A stretch of 20,855 nucleotides of DNA from Oscillospiraceae bacterium. Lineage in GTDB: Bacteria > Bacillota > Clostridia > Oscillospirales > Oscillospiraceae. The position numbers were made by a program, and so were the translations under genes. The notes under the pieces were generated by a model. That model ran no database searches, was not told the DNA's origin, and was given only the letters and a program-made list of their open reading frames with translations. Positions 7,769 through 16,645 of this stretch are shown piece after piece (position 1 is the stretch's first letter; the number at the start of each line of letters is the position of its first letter). The stretch spans positions 1 to 20,855 of the forward strand of contig JAFOJR010000202.1 of the NCBI GenBank assembly GCA_017420125.1. The letters are read 5' to 3'.

Positions 7769-8937
7769 ATATTCAACACCCGCGCTTTCCCGGTTTCTAA
7801 AATAATAATCTGGTTCATTTTCTTTTCCTTCGCCAATGCAATGGTCTCTTCCAATGTCTCACAAGGAGATAACTCACAAGCGCCCTGGCTGCTTTCTATG
7901 CAGGACAGCGCTTCCCGCAAGCGGTCCGCCTCATAATGGACCAATTGGGTGGCTTTCGGCAATTCCACCGGCGGCAGCGTTTGCGCCACACCATCCACAT
8001 CGATGGCAAATCCTGTAGCAGGGGCGTTGCGCCCAAAGTCCCGCAGCAGCGTATCATACCGTCCGCCGGACAAAACGGCACTGCCGGCACCTTCCACATA
8101 ACCGCGAAATACAACACCTGTGTAATAATCCAGCTGGGGAGCCAAACCCAGGTCAAATTGAATTCTTCCGCCGCAGCCGGCCTGCTCCAAACGCTGATAG
8201 AGAGATTTCAAATAACGTATTTCTTCTGCGCCTGCCTCTCCTGAAAGTGCCTCTGCTTCCTCCAGCACTTCCGGTCCGCCAAATAGATAGGCCAGCCGGC
8301 ACAGCACCGGATAACCGGATGCATTCTGGTAGGGCAGCAACAAGTCATCCAGCGCAGCAAAATTCTTTTGCTCCAGATAGCTGCGCATCTGCTCTACTGT
8401 TTCCTGGGGCGCTCCTAAATCTTTTGTTAATGCGCGAAACAATCCTGCATGCCCGATTTCAATATGAAAAATGGATAAACCGCAGGCAGCCAGCGCATCC
8501 ACTGCCATAGAGAGCATTTCTGCATCCGCCTTCTCACCGGACGCGCCGATCAACTCCACACCGCACTGGGCAATCTCATGGCTGTTGCCCAAATGGGCTG
8601 TTCCAGAACGAAAAATAGTCTGATTATAATACAGCCTTTGAGGCAGCGGCTCGTTTTGCAGTTTGGTTGCCGCCACACGCGCAATGGGCGCAGTACAGTC
8701 TGGCCGCATGACCAGAATTTTCCCGCTTCGATCGATAGATTTCAGCATACTCTCTTGGGGAAGCGGATTGCCGGACTGGATAAACAAATCGTAATATTCC
8801 ACTTCCGGCGTAATAATCTCATGATAGCCCCGTCGTTTAAATAATCCTGTCAACGCGGATTGAACCTTGCGACGTTCCCGGCATTCGCCAAACAATCGAT
8901 CTCTGGTTCCCTCCGGCGTATTGACTGTATATTGCAA
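7765..8937 (-). CDS. hisZ: ATP phosphoribosyltransferase regulatory subunit (HisRS paralogue)
   Basis: Histidyl-tRNA-synthetase-like protein that activates short HisG and carries histidine feedback inhibition. The 390-residue protein has the class II synthetase core: GYHEIITPEVEYYDLF near the N-terminus, motif-2-like VMRPDCTAPIARVAAT, and the histidine-site segment LDYYTGVVFRGY from about residue 269 followed by LSGGRYDTLL. A full HisRS anticodon-binding domain is not apparent; the C-terminal tail is short, and coupling to short hisG argues for HisZ rather than HisS. The start is a TTG at 8937 with a near-perfect AAGGAGG seven nt upstream. It is the first gene of the his operon. Confidence 0.96.
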   Translation of the reverse strand: MQYTVNTPEGTRDRLFGECRERRKVQSALTGLFKRRGYHEIITPEVEYYDLFIQSGNPLPQESMLKSIDRSGKILVMRPDCTAPIARVAATKLQNEPLPQRLYYNQTIFRSGTAHLGNSHEIAQCGVELIGASGEKADAEMLSMAVDALAACGLSIFHIEIGHAGLFRALTKDLGAPQETVEQMRSYLEQKNFAALDDLLLPYQNASGYPVLCRLAYLFGGPEVLEEAEALSGEAGAEEIRYLKSLYQRLEQAGCGGRIQFDLGLAPQLDYYTGVVFRGYVEGAGSAVLSGGRYDTLLRDFGRNAPATGFAIDVDGVAQTLPPVELPKATQLVHYEADRLREALSCIESSQGACELSPCETLEETIALAKEKKMNQIIILETGKARVLNI

Positions 8938-8964
8938 GAGAATTCCTCCTTATTACTTTATTGC

Positions 8965-8978
8965 GCTAATACATTAGC
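8965..8978. promoter_or_regulatory. Candidate operator: inverted repeat over the his promoter -10 box
   Basis: GCTAAT-AC-ATTAGC is a perfect 6-2-6 inverted repeat covering the -10 box and the predicted transcription start of hisZ. A protein bound here would block RNA polymerase, so this is a plausible repressor site. The half-site is loosely like TrpR-type sites, and TrpR-family repressors (YerC/HisR) of his genes exist in Firmicutes, but the match to a known his motif is not established here. Confidence 0.5.
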
Positions 8979-8999
8979 ATATTATCGACTGAAAGTCAA
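8971..8999 (-). promoter_or_regulatory. Sigma-A-type promoter of the his operon
   Basis: Reading leftward, TTGACT (complement of 8994-8999) is 17 bp from TAATGT (complement of 8971-8976), which is preceded by TGC as an extended -10 element. The -10 hexamer itself is only a moderate match. The -35 box starts 4 bp after the polC stop codon. The leader to the TTG start is about 30 nt, too short for a T-box or attenuator. Confidence 0.65.
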
Positions 9000-9003
9000 C
9001 ACT

Positions 9004-12000
9004 CTAAAACAGCGTCATCTGGCTGGTCTCCGGCAAATCGTCCAACACGCCTAACGCCTTCATTTGTTCTACATGTCCTTTTGTCACTTTTGCACACGCG
9101 CTGGAAAACTCTTCAATGGAGATAAATTCTTGTCCGATGCGCTTTTCCACGATATCCAGCGCCGCCGTTTCACCTAAACCGCTAATGGCAATAAAAGGGG
9201 GAATCAAACCGTTTTCCTTGATTTTGAAACATGTGGCATCGGAGCAATAAAGATCTATTGGATGGAACGTAAATCCCCGCAGATAAAACTCATAACAGAC
9301 TTCCAAAGTCACTATCATGTCTTCTTCCACAGAGGAAAGATCTTTTTTTTGTTCCAGCTCGTCCAGTTTTGCCTTCACTACCTCCATGCCGCGCGTCATA
9401 ACAGCGGCATCAAAAGCTTTGGCCCGGATAGAAAAATAGGCGGCATAAAACGCCAGCGGGCGATGCACTTTATACCATGCGATACGAAATGCCATCATCA
9501 CATATGCCACCGCATGGGCTTTGGGAAACAGATATTGGATTTTTTGGCAGGAATCAATGTACCACTGGGGTACCTGAACCGCCTTCATCGCATCCTCCCA
9601 TTCCGGCAGGACCGGTTTTCCTTTGCGAACTGCTTCCATGATTTTAAAGGCCAAACGCTCTTCCATTCCCTGTTCAATCAGGTATAACATGATATCATCC
9701 CGGCAGCCAATCACTTCATCGACTGTCGCCGTTCCATTTAAAATATAATCCCGTGCGTTTCCCAGCCAAACATCTGTTCCATGAGAAAAACCGGAAATCC
9801 GCACCAAAGTGTCAAACTGGGTTGGCATGGTGTCCAGCAGCATACCACGGACAAAGCGCGTTCCAAATTCAGGAATCGCACAGGCACCTGTTGGACCCAA
9901 AACAGGATCATTTTCAAAGCCAAGTACATCCGAAGAGGTAAACAGCCGCATGGTGTCCTTGTCATCCAATGGGATTTTTCGGGGATCTACACCGGTGAGG
10001 TCCTGAAGCATCCGAATCATTGTGGGATCATCATGTCCCAATAAGTCCAGCTTTAACAAATTGGATTCCATGGAGTGGTATTCAAAATGGGTGGTTACGA
10101 TGTCCGTTCCGGTGTCATCAGCCGGGTGCTGTACCGGACAAAAATCGTAAATCTCATGGTCTCTTGGAATCACAACCAGCCCACCGGGGTGCTGTCCTGT
10201 TGTGCGCTTTACCCCAACACACCCTTTGGCAAGTCGGTTTTCCTCTGCGGCAGTGGTCTGTTTTCCTTGCTCTTCCAAATATTTTTTGACATATCCAAAA
10301 GCCGTTTTCTCCGCAATTGTCCCGATGGTCCCTGCCCGGAACACATGGTGTTCGCCAAACAATTCAAAGGTATGTCGATGCGCCTTCGCCTGATATTCTC
10401 CGGAAAAATTCAGGTCAATATCCGGTACTTTATCGCCGCCAAAGCCAAGAAACGTTTCAAATGGGATGTTGAATCCATCCTTTTCATATGGTGTCCCGCA
10501 GTTTGGACAGGTCCGATCCGGTATATCAGCTCCGCAGCGATAGGTCTCGTCTTGGGAAAATTCCGTATGACGGCATTTGGGGCAGCGATAATGCGGCGGC
10601 AATGCATTAACCTCGGTAATTCCCGCCATATAAGCCACAAGCGAGGAGCCCACCGAGCCACGGGAACCAACCAGATACCCATCCTCCAGAGATTTTTGCA
10701 CCAGTTTCTGGGCTGACATATAGATCACCGCATAGTTGCAGCCGATAATGTCATGCAGCTCCGTTTCCAACCGTTCGGAAACCTCTTTGGGCAGCGGTTC
10801 GCCATACAATTCCCTGGCCTTGCCCCATACCAAAGATTTTAGCTCTTCTTCGGCCCCATCCAACTTTGGTGCAAACAATCCTGTAGGCAGCGGCTGCACT
10901 TCCTCACATAAATCTGCAATCTGATTTGGGGCATCTACTACAACCTGGTGGGCAGCTTCTGCTCCCAGATAAGAGAATTCCTGCAGCATTTCATCTGTAG
11001 TCTTGAAATACAGAGGCATCGGCTCATCTGCATCCTTAAACTTTTTTGATGCCAATAAGATGTGCCGATAAATTTCATCCTCCGGATGCAGGAAGTGAAC
11101 ATCTCCTGTGGCCACCACAGGCTTTCCCAGCAAAGCTCCCAGGCGGAGTATGGTTCGGTTGAAACTGCGCAGTTCTTCCTCATCTGCCGCAGTTCCGTTG
11201 CGCAGCATAAATTGATTGTTGCAGAGGGGCATAATCTCTAAAAAGTCATAGTAAGAAGCAATTTTCAGAAGCTCTTCTTCTCTTTTTCGGCTGACGACGG
11301 CTTGGAACAGCTCACTGTTTTCACAGGCAGACCCAAACAGCAGGCCCTCTCTGTTTTGATCCAGTACACTCCTTGGCATAATGGGAACCCGCTTAAAATA
11401 CTCCAGATGTGCCAATGAAACCAGCTTGTATAAATTCCGTAATCCCACCTGGTTTTGAACCAAAATTGTCATATGGGTGGGGTGTCCATCCAATCTCTTT
11501 TTCCTATGTTTCGCCAAAACACCATTAATTTTTTGAATGCAGTCTGCTCCCTTTTTCTCCAGCATAGGGCACAGCGCCGCAAAAATCATTGCTGCTGTAG
11601 CGGCATCGTCTTCTGCGCGGTGATGGGCAAAGTCCGGCAAACGCAAATATCGGGCCACCACATCCAGTTTGTGCCGATTCAGGGCAGGCAGTAAATTTCG
11701 CGCTAAAGGCAGTGTATCAATCGATGTGGGAGAAAAAGGACGCCCTACTTTCCGGCAAGCTTCCTGAAGAAAGGAAATATCAAATGAGGCATTGTGTGCA
11801 ATAAGCGGCCGGTTCCCTGCAAATGAAAAAAACTGCTCCAGTGCATCCGATAACTCCGGTGCGTCTTTCAACATCTCATTTGTAATTCCAGTCAGCCTGA
11901 TAATTTCTGCAGAAAGAGGCCGTTTGGGATTTACAAAGGTTTGAAATCGATCCACAACCTGTCCATTCCGCAAAAGGACCGCACCGATTTCTGTAATAGC

Positions 12001-13248
12001 ATCCTGCCCGGAAAAAAGTCCGGTGGTTTCCAGGTCAAAAGCCACAAATTCTCCAGACAGCATGTTGTCCTGTGTACCGTGAACAGCGCGAATGCTCTCC
12101 ACATCGTTCAGATAATATGCCTCGATGCCATACAGCAATTTAATTCCACTGCTTTTTGCTGCTTTTGCGGCATCTGGAAAAGCCTGTACAATCCCATGGT
12201 CTGTAATCGCAATGGCTTTGTGCCCCCATGCGGCAGCCTGGGAGATAGCGGCTTTGACATCTGTTAATCCGTCCATTGTAGAAAATTTGGTATGCAGGTG
12301 CAGCTCCACCCGCTTTTTTTCCGCCGTATCCTCCCGTCCAGGCGCTTCTGTTTCCATGATGTGAAGCGGCTCCAGAATCATATCATTCTCAAAGCGATTG
12401 ATACTCAGCCGCCCCTGCAGCAGCAAATACTGCCCGTTTTTAATGGCAGATACCAGTGGCTTTGCCTCTTCTTCCATAGAAAATTTTGAAACACGAATCG
12501 AACCTGTGTAGTCTGTCACATCAAAGGAAATCACCCAGGCGCCGCGCTTCTTCAGTTCCCGATGCTGAACTGAAAAAACCTTTCCTTTTATGGTTACGGT
12601 GTTCATGTCCAGGTTGAGCGTTCCAATGGGAATCGGCGCTTTTCGAATGGTTTTCCCAAAAATCACCTTTCGCTTCTGCTTTTTCTTCGCCTCAGACCGT
12701 TTAATCATCTGTGCGCTCTCCCGTAACTGCTCTTCTCGAAACGCCTCCCGCTTTCGCAGCATTTCCTCTTTGCTTTCCTCGGGCTGAATGGAACGCAGCC
12801 GAAGTGTGCAGGTGGGGTCTTCCTGCTGCAACGTCTGCAGGACAGCATCGCAATAGGGCGCCAACAGCTCCGCACCGGGATTCTCCAGGAACAAAGTCAT
12901 CCCCTGTGATGTTTCTTCCAGTCTTGCCTTTTGAAACAAGCCCGCTGCCGGTGGAAACTGCGCAGCAAACAGGGATTGAATTTGATCTACTTTTTGTTCT
13001 GCGGCGGAAACGATGGGAGCCCGTAAAGAAACCCGCTCCATTTGGTACCATCTTTGGATGGCGTCCTCTGCTTCTTTCTGTGCCTCTTCCGGCACCGTTT
13101 GATCCAGTTGAATCTCAATGCTTCGCTCTGCTTTTTTGATGACGACAGAACGGATGAAAACAGATGAAAAAATCTGTCGCGTCTCTTCCTCCAAAGGACA
13201 ATTAGAAAACAGCACAGAAAATGGCTGCATCCCACGCTGCATCTCCAT
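9004..13248 (-). CDS. polC: DNA polymerase III alpha subunit, PolC type (with proofreading exonuclease)
   Basis: Main replicative polymerase of low-GC Gram-positive bacteria. The 1414-residue protein follows the PolC layout: N-terminal domain, OB fold about residues 215-300, PHP domain beginning at ELHLHTKFS (H317, H319), and a DEDDh 3'-5' exonuclease inserted in the PHP domain (D405 and E407 in FDLETTG; H543 and D548 in HHRAEDDA). The polymerase core has GSRGSVGSSLVAYMAG, a zinc-binding cluster (C889, C892, C905, C914, C917), and palm aspartates D943 and D945 in PDIDLNFSGEYQ. The C-terminal QMTLF is a sliding-clamp-binding motif. The ATG at 13248 is chosen over an in-frame TTG at 13272 because AAGGAG lies 6 nt before it and the gene then starts 10 nt after ispG. 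Normal length, no intein. Confidence 0.98.
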   Translation of the reverse strand: MEMQRGMQPFSVLFSNCPLEEETRQIFSSVFIRSVVIKKAERSIEIQLDQTVPEEAQKEAEDAIQRWYQMERVSLRAPIVSAAEQKVDQIQSLFAAQFPPAAGLFQKARLEETSQGMTLFLENPGAELLAPYCDAVLQTLQQEDPTCTLRLRSIQPEESKEEMLRKREAFREEQLRESAQMIKRSEAKKKQKRKVIFGKTIRKAPIPIGTLNLDMNTVTIKGKVFSVQHRELKKRGAWVISFDVTDYTGSIRVSKFSMEEEAKPLVSAIKNGQYLLLQGRLSINRFENDMILEPLHIMETEAPGREDTAEKKRVELHLHTKFSTMDGLTDVKAAISQAAAWGHKAIAITDHGIVQAFPDAAKAAKSSGIKLLYGIEAYYLNDVESIRAVHGTQDNMLSGEFVAFDLETTGLFSGQDAITEIGAVLLRNGQVVDRFQTFVNPKRPLSAEIIRLTGITNEMLKDAPELSDALEQFFSFAGNRPLIAHNASFDISFLQEACRKVGRPFSPTSIDTLPLARNLLPALNRHKLDVVARYLRLPDFAHHRAEDDAATAAMIFAALCPMLEKKGADCIQKINGVLAKHRKKRLDGHPTHMTILVQNQVGLRNLYKLVSLAHLEYFKRVPIMPRSVLDQNREGLLFGSACENSELFQAVVSRKREEELLKIASYYDFLEIMPLCNNQFMLRNGTAADEEELRSFNRTILRLGALLGKPVVATGDVHFLHPEDEIYRHILLASKKFKDADEPMPLYFKTTDEMLQEFSYLGAEAAHQVVVDAPNQIADLCEEVQPLPTGLFAPKLDGAEEELKSLVWGKARELYGEPLPKEVSERLETELHDIIGCNYAVIYMSAQKLVQKSLEDGYLVGSRGSVGSSLVAYMAGITEVNALPPHYRCPKCRHTEFSQDETYRCGADIPDRTCPNCGTPYEKDGFNIPFETFLGFGGDKVPDIDLNFSGEYQAKAHRHTFELFGEHHVFRAGTIGTIAEKTAFGYVKKYLEEQGKQTTAAEENRLAKGCVGVKRTTGQHPGGLVVIPRDHEIYDFCPVQHPADDTGTDIVTTHFEYHSMESNLLKLDLLGHDDPTMIRMLQDLTGVDPRKIPLDDKDTMRLFTSSDVLGFENDPVLGPTGACAIPEFGTRFVRGMLLDTMPTQFDTLVRISGFSHGTDVWLGNARDYILNGTATVDEVIGCRDDIMLYLIEQGMEERLAFKIMEAVRKGKPVLPEWEDAMKAVQVPQWYIDSCQKIQYLFPKAHAVAYVMMAFRIAWYKVHRPLAFYAAYFSIRAKAFDAAVMTRGMEVVKAKLDELEQKKDLSSVEEDMIVTLEVCYEFYLRGFTFHPIDLYCSDATCFKIKENGLIPPFIAISGLGETAALDIVEKRIGQEFISIEEFSSACAKVTKGHVEQMKALGVLDDLPETSQMTLF

Positions 13249-13258
13249 ATCGCTCTCC

Positions 13259-14296
13259 TTACAATGTATCAATTAAAGCCATCAGTTCATCCACAAGGGC
13301 ATGTTGGGGCACTGTTTTCACCGGCTTCCCCTTGCAAAACAACATCCCCACATCGGCTCCGCCGGCAATCCCCACATCGGCAGCTGATGCTTCACCAGGC
13401 CCGTTCACTACACAGCCCATGACCGCAACGGTAATCTCTTTATGACAGGTTTCCAATCGATGCTCCACTTCTTTTGCAAGAGCAATTAAGTCGATCTGTG
13501 TTCTTCCACAGGTAGGACAGGAAATCAACTCCGGCCCCGATTCTCGACAGCCTGCCACCTGCAAAATCCGCTTTGCCGCATAAACTTCTTCTACGGGATC
13601 TGCTGTGAGGGACACCCGGATGGTGTCTCCGATTCCAAGGCACAGCAGACCGCCAATCCCCATAGCTGATTTGATCACTCCCATTTGAGGCGTTCCGCTC
13701 TCTGTCACTCCAATATGCAGGGGATAATCCGTCTGCTCATGCAGCAGGCGGCAGGCGGCAATAGTTAGCGGAACGCTTGTGGTTTTCACAGAAATACAAA
13801 TTTCTTCAAAATCCCATTTGCGCAGCTGATGCACTTCTTTCATTGCACTTTCCACCAATGCTTCCGCCGTCACTCCGCCATATCGTTCCAGCAGGTCCTG
13901 TTCCAGAGAACCGCCGTTGACTCCAATCCGTATGGGAATGTTCTGTTGTTTACACACTTCTACCACAGCTTTCACCCGCTCTTCACCGCCGATGTTGCCG
14001 GGATTGATTCGGATTTTATCAGCGCCGGCTTTTGCCGCCGCAATGGCAAGCCGCCAGTCAAAATGGATATCTGCCACAAGGGGAATGTGAATCTGCTGTT
14101 TGATCTGGTGGATGGCTTCCGCCGCTTGTTCATTGGGCACCGCCACCCGGATAATTTCACACCCCGCCTGTTCCAGACGGTGAATCTGTGCAACAGTAGC
14201 TGCCACGTCTTCTGTTTTTGTATTGCACATCGATTGAATAGAAATGGGGGCGCCCCCGCCAATGGGAACGCCTCCAACCAAAATTTGCTTGGTCAA
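13259..14296 (-). CDS. ispG: 4-hydroxy-3-methylbut-2-en-1-yl diphosphate synthase
   Basis: Penultimate enzyme of the MEP isoprenoid pathway; reductively converts MEcPP to HMBPP with a [4Fe-4S] cluster. The 345-residue protein has the expected cluster ligands C260 and C263 (SCPTCGRTQ), C295 (MGCVVNGPGE) and E302, each ten residues before its E. coli counterpart. The N-terminal TIM barrel starts with ISIQSMCNTKT and includes VADIHFDWRLA and IRINPGNIG. Start is a TTG with AGAGGTGA upstream; the first ATG downstream would cut the barrel. It shares the cluster with dxr and uppS, linking precursor synthesis to undecaprenyl formation. Confidence 0.97.
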   Translation of the reverse strand: MTKQILVGGVPIGGGAPISIQSMCNTKTEDVAATVAQIHRLEQAGCEIIRVAVPNEQAAEAIHQIKQQIHIPLVADIHFDWRLAIAAAKAGADKIRINPGNIGGEERVKAVVEVCKQQNIPIRIGVNGGSLEQDLLERYGGVTAEALVESAMKEVHQLRKWDFEEICISVKTTSVPLTIAACRLLHEQTDYPLHIGVTESGTPQMGVIKSAMGIGGLLCLGIGDTIRVSLTADPVEEVYAAKRILQVAGCRESGPELISCPTCGRTQIDLIALAKEVEHRLETCHKEITVAVMGCVVNGPGEASAADVGIAGGADVGMLFCKGKPVKTVPQHALVDELMALIDTL

Positions 14297-14321
14297 GATA
14301 AATCACCTCTTTTGTTTTGCC

Positions 14322-15389
14322 CTATCGAACGACAATTTTAGAGATGTCGTTAAATGCCACAATCACCATAAGTGCCAACAGGCAGATCAAACCGGCAAAG
14401 TGAATATATCCTTCATATTTAGGGTCTACTTTTTTCTTCGTAATCAAAGTAATTAATCCGCCGATCAGCAGGAAGAAAATCCGCCCGCCGTCCAATGCCG
14501 GAATTGGGAGCAGATTCATGACCGCCAAATTGATGGCAATCAAAGCAGCCAAATAGAAAATATTCATCATTGCATCCCGCGTGGAGGCTGCCTGCTCTCC
14601 TACTTGGGTAATCGTATCCACAATTCCAATGGGCCCCGACATATCTCTCATGCTTGCATGGCCGGAAATCAGGTCGCTCAAACTCAGCCGCACCAAACGG
14701 ACAAAGTCCACCGATTGGAACCACGCCTCCCGCAAACGCAGGCCAATAGTTGCCGGTTCTGCCGAAAAGTTTATCCCATACCGAACGGTCTTTTGTCCGT
14801 TATCTGTATATTCTTTCAGCCGCAACGGAAAATCTTCTAACGTCAGCTTTTTCCCATTTCGATTAATGACCAGATCCATGGTTTCGCCATTGGAGCGGGA
14901 GAAAAAGATGGAGACGTCTCCGTAGGTGTAAATTTTTTCACCATCTACGGATATGATCCGATCCCCTACCTGCAGACCATCCTCTCCTGACAGGGCAAAC
15001 TCGTCAGCAAAGCCGGAAATCACCGGGGTAAGAATCGCCTGGCTCTGGGTAAACAACAGCAGAATGATAATAAACCCCGTAAGGAAGTTCATACCGGAAC
15101 CGGCCACCAAAATGATCAGCCGCTTCCAGATGGGTTGGGCGGTAAACGCCCTGGGATTCTCTGTCTCTTCGTCTTCCCCCTCCATGGAGCAAAATCCTCC
15201 AATCGGGAACAGGCGCAGAGAATATTGGGTCTCCTTCCCCTTCCTTTTCCAAAGCACGGGTCCCATGCCAATGGCAAACTCATTGACCTGAACGCCTGTC
15301 AGTTTGGCTGTGATGAAGTGCCCCAGCTCATGAAGCGCTACCAACACGCCAAAAATTAAAATTGCAACGATAATATAAACGAAAGTCAA
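14322..15389 (-). CDS. rseP: Site-2 intramembrane zinc metalloprotease
   Basis: Membrane protease of the RseP/RasP/SpoIVFB-like family, which cuts transmembrane segments of anti-sigma factors, signal peptide remnants and other proteins. The 355-residue protein has the catalytic HELGH at residues 20-24 in the first hydrophobic segment, a single central PDZ domain (about residues 115-190, with GDRIISVDGEKI), and the second metal-binding motif NLLPIPALDGG with D300. Further hydrophobic segments lie near residues 90-120 and in the C-terminal 60 residues. The TTG at 15389 is preferred: GAGGTGA is 4 nt upstream and the hydrophobic segment then begins at once; the extra 11 codons back to a TTG at 15422 (MRPRVKQRGDR) look non-coding. 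In B. subtilis rasP sits in the same order between dxr and polC. Confidence 0.95.
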   Translation of the reverse strand: MTFVYIIVAILIFGVLVALHELGHFITAKLTGVQVNEFAIGMGPVLWKRKGKETQYSLRLFPIGGFCSMEGEDEETENPRAFTAQPIWKRLIILVAGSGMNFLTGFIIILLLFTQSQAILTPVISGFADEFALSGEDGLQVGDRIISVDGEKIYTYGDVSIFFSRSNGETMDLVINRNGKKLTLEDFPLRLKEYTDNGQKTVRYGINFSAEPATIGLRLREAWFQSVDFVRLVRLSLSDLISGHASMRDMSGPIGIVDTITQVGEQAASTRDAMMNIFYLAALIAINLAVMNLLPIPALDGGRIFFLLIGGLITLITKKKVDPKYEGYIHFAGLICLLALMVIVAFNDISKIVVR

Positions 15390-15431
15390 TCTGTCACCTC
15401 TCTGTTTTACCCGCGGTCTCAAGCAGGAACA

Positions 15432-16598
15432 CTATGTCCGGCATGATTCTTCTGCTGCAATCCGGCAAGCCGTTTTTCGAGCCAGATCATCTGCTTTGAG
15501 AATGGCTTCCAGTGTATCTGCCGGCTGGCTTGGAATCTCTTCCATGGTTTTTTGCACAATTTTTTCCACATCTAAAAAGCTGCAGGCTTCGTTGAGGAAA
15601 CATGCCACCGCCACCTCATTGGCAGCGTTTAAAACAGCACATGCCGTTCCCTCCTGCCCAGCCGCCTCACAGGCCAGCCGCAGGCAGCCGAAGGTATCAA
15701 AATCCGGTTTTGTAAACGTCATGGAAAGCCCGTCTGCAAAATTTAACTGCTGAACCGGAGACGGAAGCCTGGCAGGATATGTCAGTGCATATTGGATGGG
15801 CAGCCGCATATCCGGCACACCCAGCTGCGCAATGACACTGCCGTCTGCATATTCCACCATGGAATGCACAATGCTCTCTCTGTGAACTACAATGGAGATT
15901 TTTTCCGGTGGGACCTGGAATAAATGCATGGCTTCAATTAATTCCAAGCCTTTGTTCATCATGGTTGCAGAGTCTACCGTGATTTTCGCACCCATACTCC
16001 AGTTGGGATGCTGCAATGCCTGTGCCTTTGTCACTGTTTGCAGCGTTTCTCTTGTGGCACCGAAAAACGGCCCACCGGAGGCGGTCAGCAGCAGGCGCTT
16101 TACCTCGCTCTGTTTTCCTTGTCCCAACAGGCTTTGGAAAATGGCAGAGTGCTCTGAATCTACCGGTATGATTTCTGCGCCATGCCGCTTGGCAGCTTTC
16201 ATTACCAGTTCCCCTGCACAAACCAGGGTTTCTTTGTTTGCCAGCGCAATTCGCCGTCCTGCTTCAATCGCGGCTAAAGTGGGGCGAAGACCCACCATTC
16301 CCACAACTGCCGTTACTACTGTATCCACTTCCGGCATCGACGCTGCTTCCACCAGACCATCCGGGCCGCCCAGCACGCGGATTCCCGTGTCTTTCAGTCG
16401 GTTTGCCAGCTGTACGACCGCCGCTTCATCGGCCACTGCCACCAAAGCAGGCAAAAACTGTCTTGCCTGTTGTTCCAGCAAGTCCACATTCCGGTTCCCT
16501 GTAATAGCGCGAACAGTCAGCCCCAAAGAGGCAGCTACATCCAGCGTCTGTTTTCCAATGGAGCCAGTAGACCCCAGCACGACAATTCTCTGTCTCAA
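15432..16598 (-). CDS. dxr: 1-deoxy-D-xylulose 5-phosphate reductoisomerase
   Basis: NADPH-dependent enzyme that forms MEP, the committed step of the MEP isoprenoid pathway. The 388-residue protein has normal length: NADPH-binding GSTGSIGKQTLDV at residues 9-21, the LANKETLVCAGE segment, metal- and substrate-binding PVDSEHSAIFQSL, SGGPFF, and the active-site loop HPNWSMGAKITVDSATMMNKGLE. The start is a TTG at 16598 with AGGTG upstream; the glycine-rich nucleotide loop follows only nine residues later, so a later start is impossible. Lies between cdsA and rseP, 42 nt before the chosen rseP start. Confidence 0.97.
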   Translation of the reverse strand: MRQRIVVLGSTGSIGKQTLDVAASLGLTVRAITGNRNVDLLEQQARQFLPALVAVADEAAVVQLANRLKDTGIRVLGGPDGLVEAASMPEVDTVVTAVVGMVGLRPTLAAIEAGRRIALANKETLVCAGELVMKAAKRHGAEIIPVDSEHSAIFQSLLGQGKQSEVKRLLLTASGGPFFGATRETLQTVTKAQALQHPNWSMGAKITVDSATMMNKGLELIEAMHLFQVPPEKISIVVHRESIVHSMVEYADGSVIAQLGVPDMRLPIQYALTYPARLPSPVQQLNFADGLSMTFTKPDFDTFGCLRLACEAAGQEGTACAVLNAANEVAVACFLNEACSFLDVEKIVQKTMEEIPSQPADTLEAILKADDLARKTACRIAAEESCRT

Positions 16599-16645
16599 AG
16601 CTTACACCTGTTTCTTTCAAAATAGATCAACTGTTTGTAAATTTT

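Noticed and set aside
7103..7936. 277-codon open frame on the plus strand
   Set aside because: It lies antisense to hisG and hisZ, has no recognisable domain or good ribosome binding site, and its sequence is explained by the codon pattern of the genes opposite.
7765..8937. hisZ as a true histidyl-tRNA synthetase
   Set aside because: A full C-terminal anticodon-binding domain is not apparent, and the gene overlaps a short-form hisG that requires HisZ.
8982..8999. GACT-TTC-AGTC stem after polC as a terminator
   Set aside because: The stem has only four Watson-Crick pairs plus weak extensions and no U-run follows; the sequence is better read as the -35 and spacer of the his promoter.
8938..9003. 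Possible T-box or attenuator before hisZ
   Set aside because: Only about 30 nt lie between the predicted transcription start and the start codon; there is no T-box sequence, specifier loop or terminator hairpin.
10075..10716. 213-codon open frame on the plus strand
   Set aside because: It is antisense to the highly conserved polymerase core of polC, with no family signature of its own.
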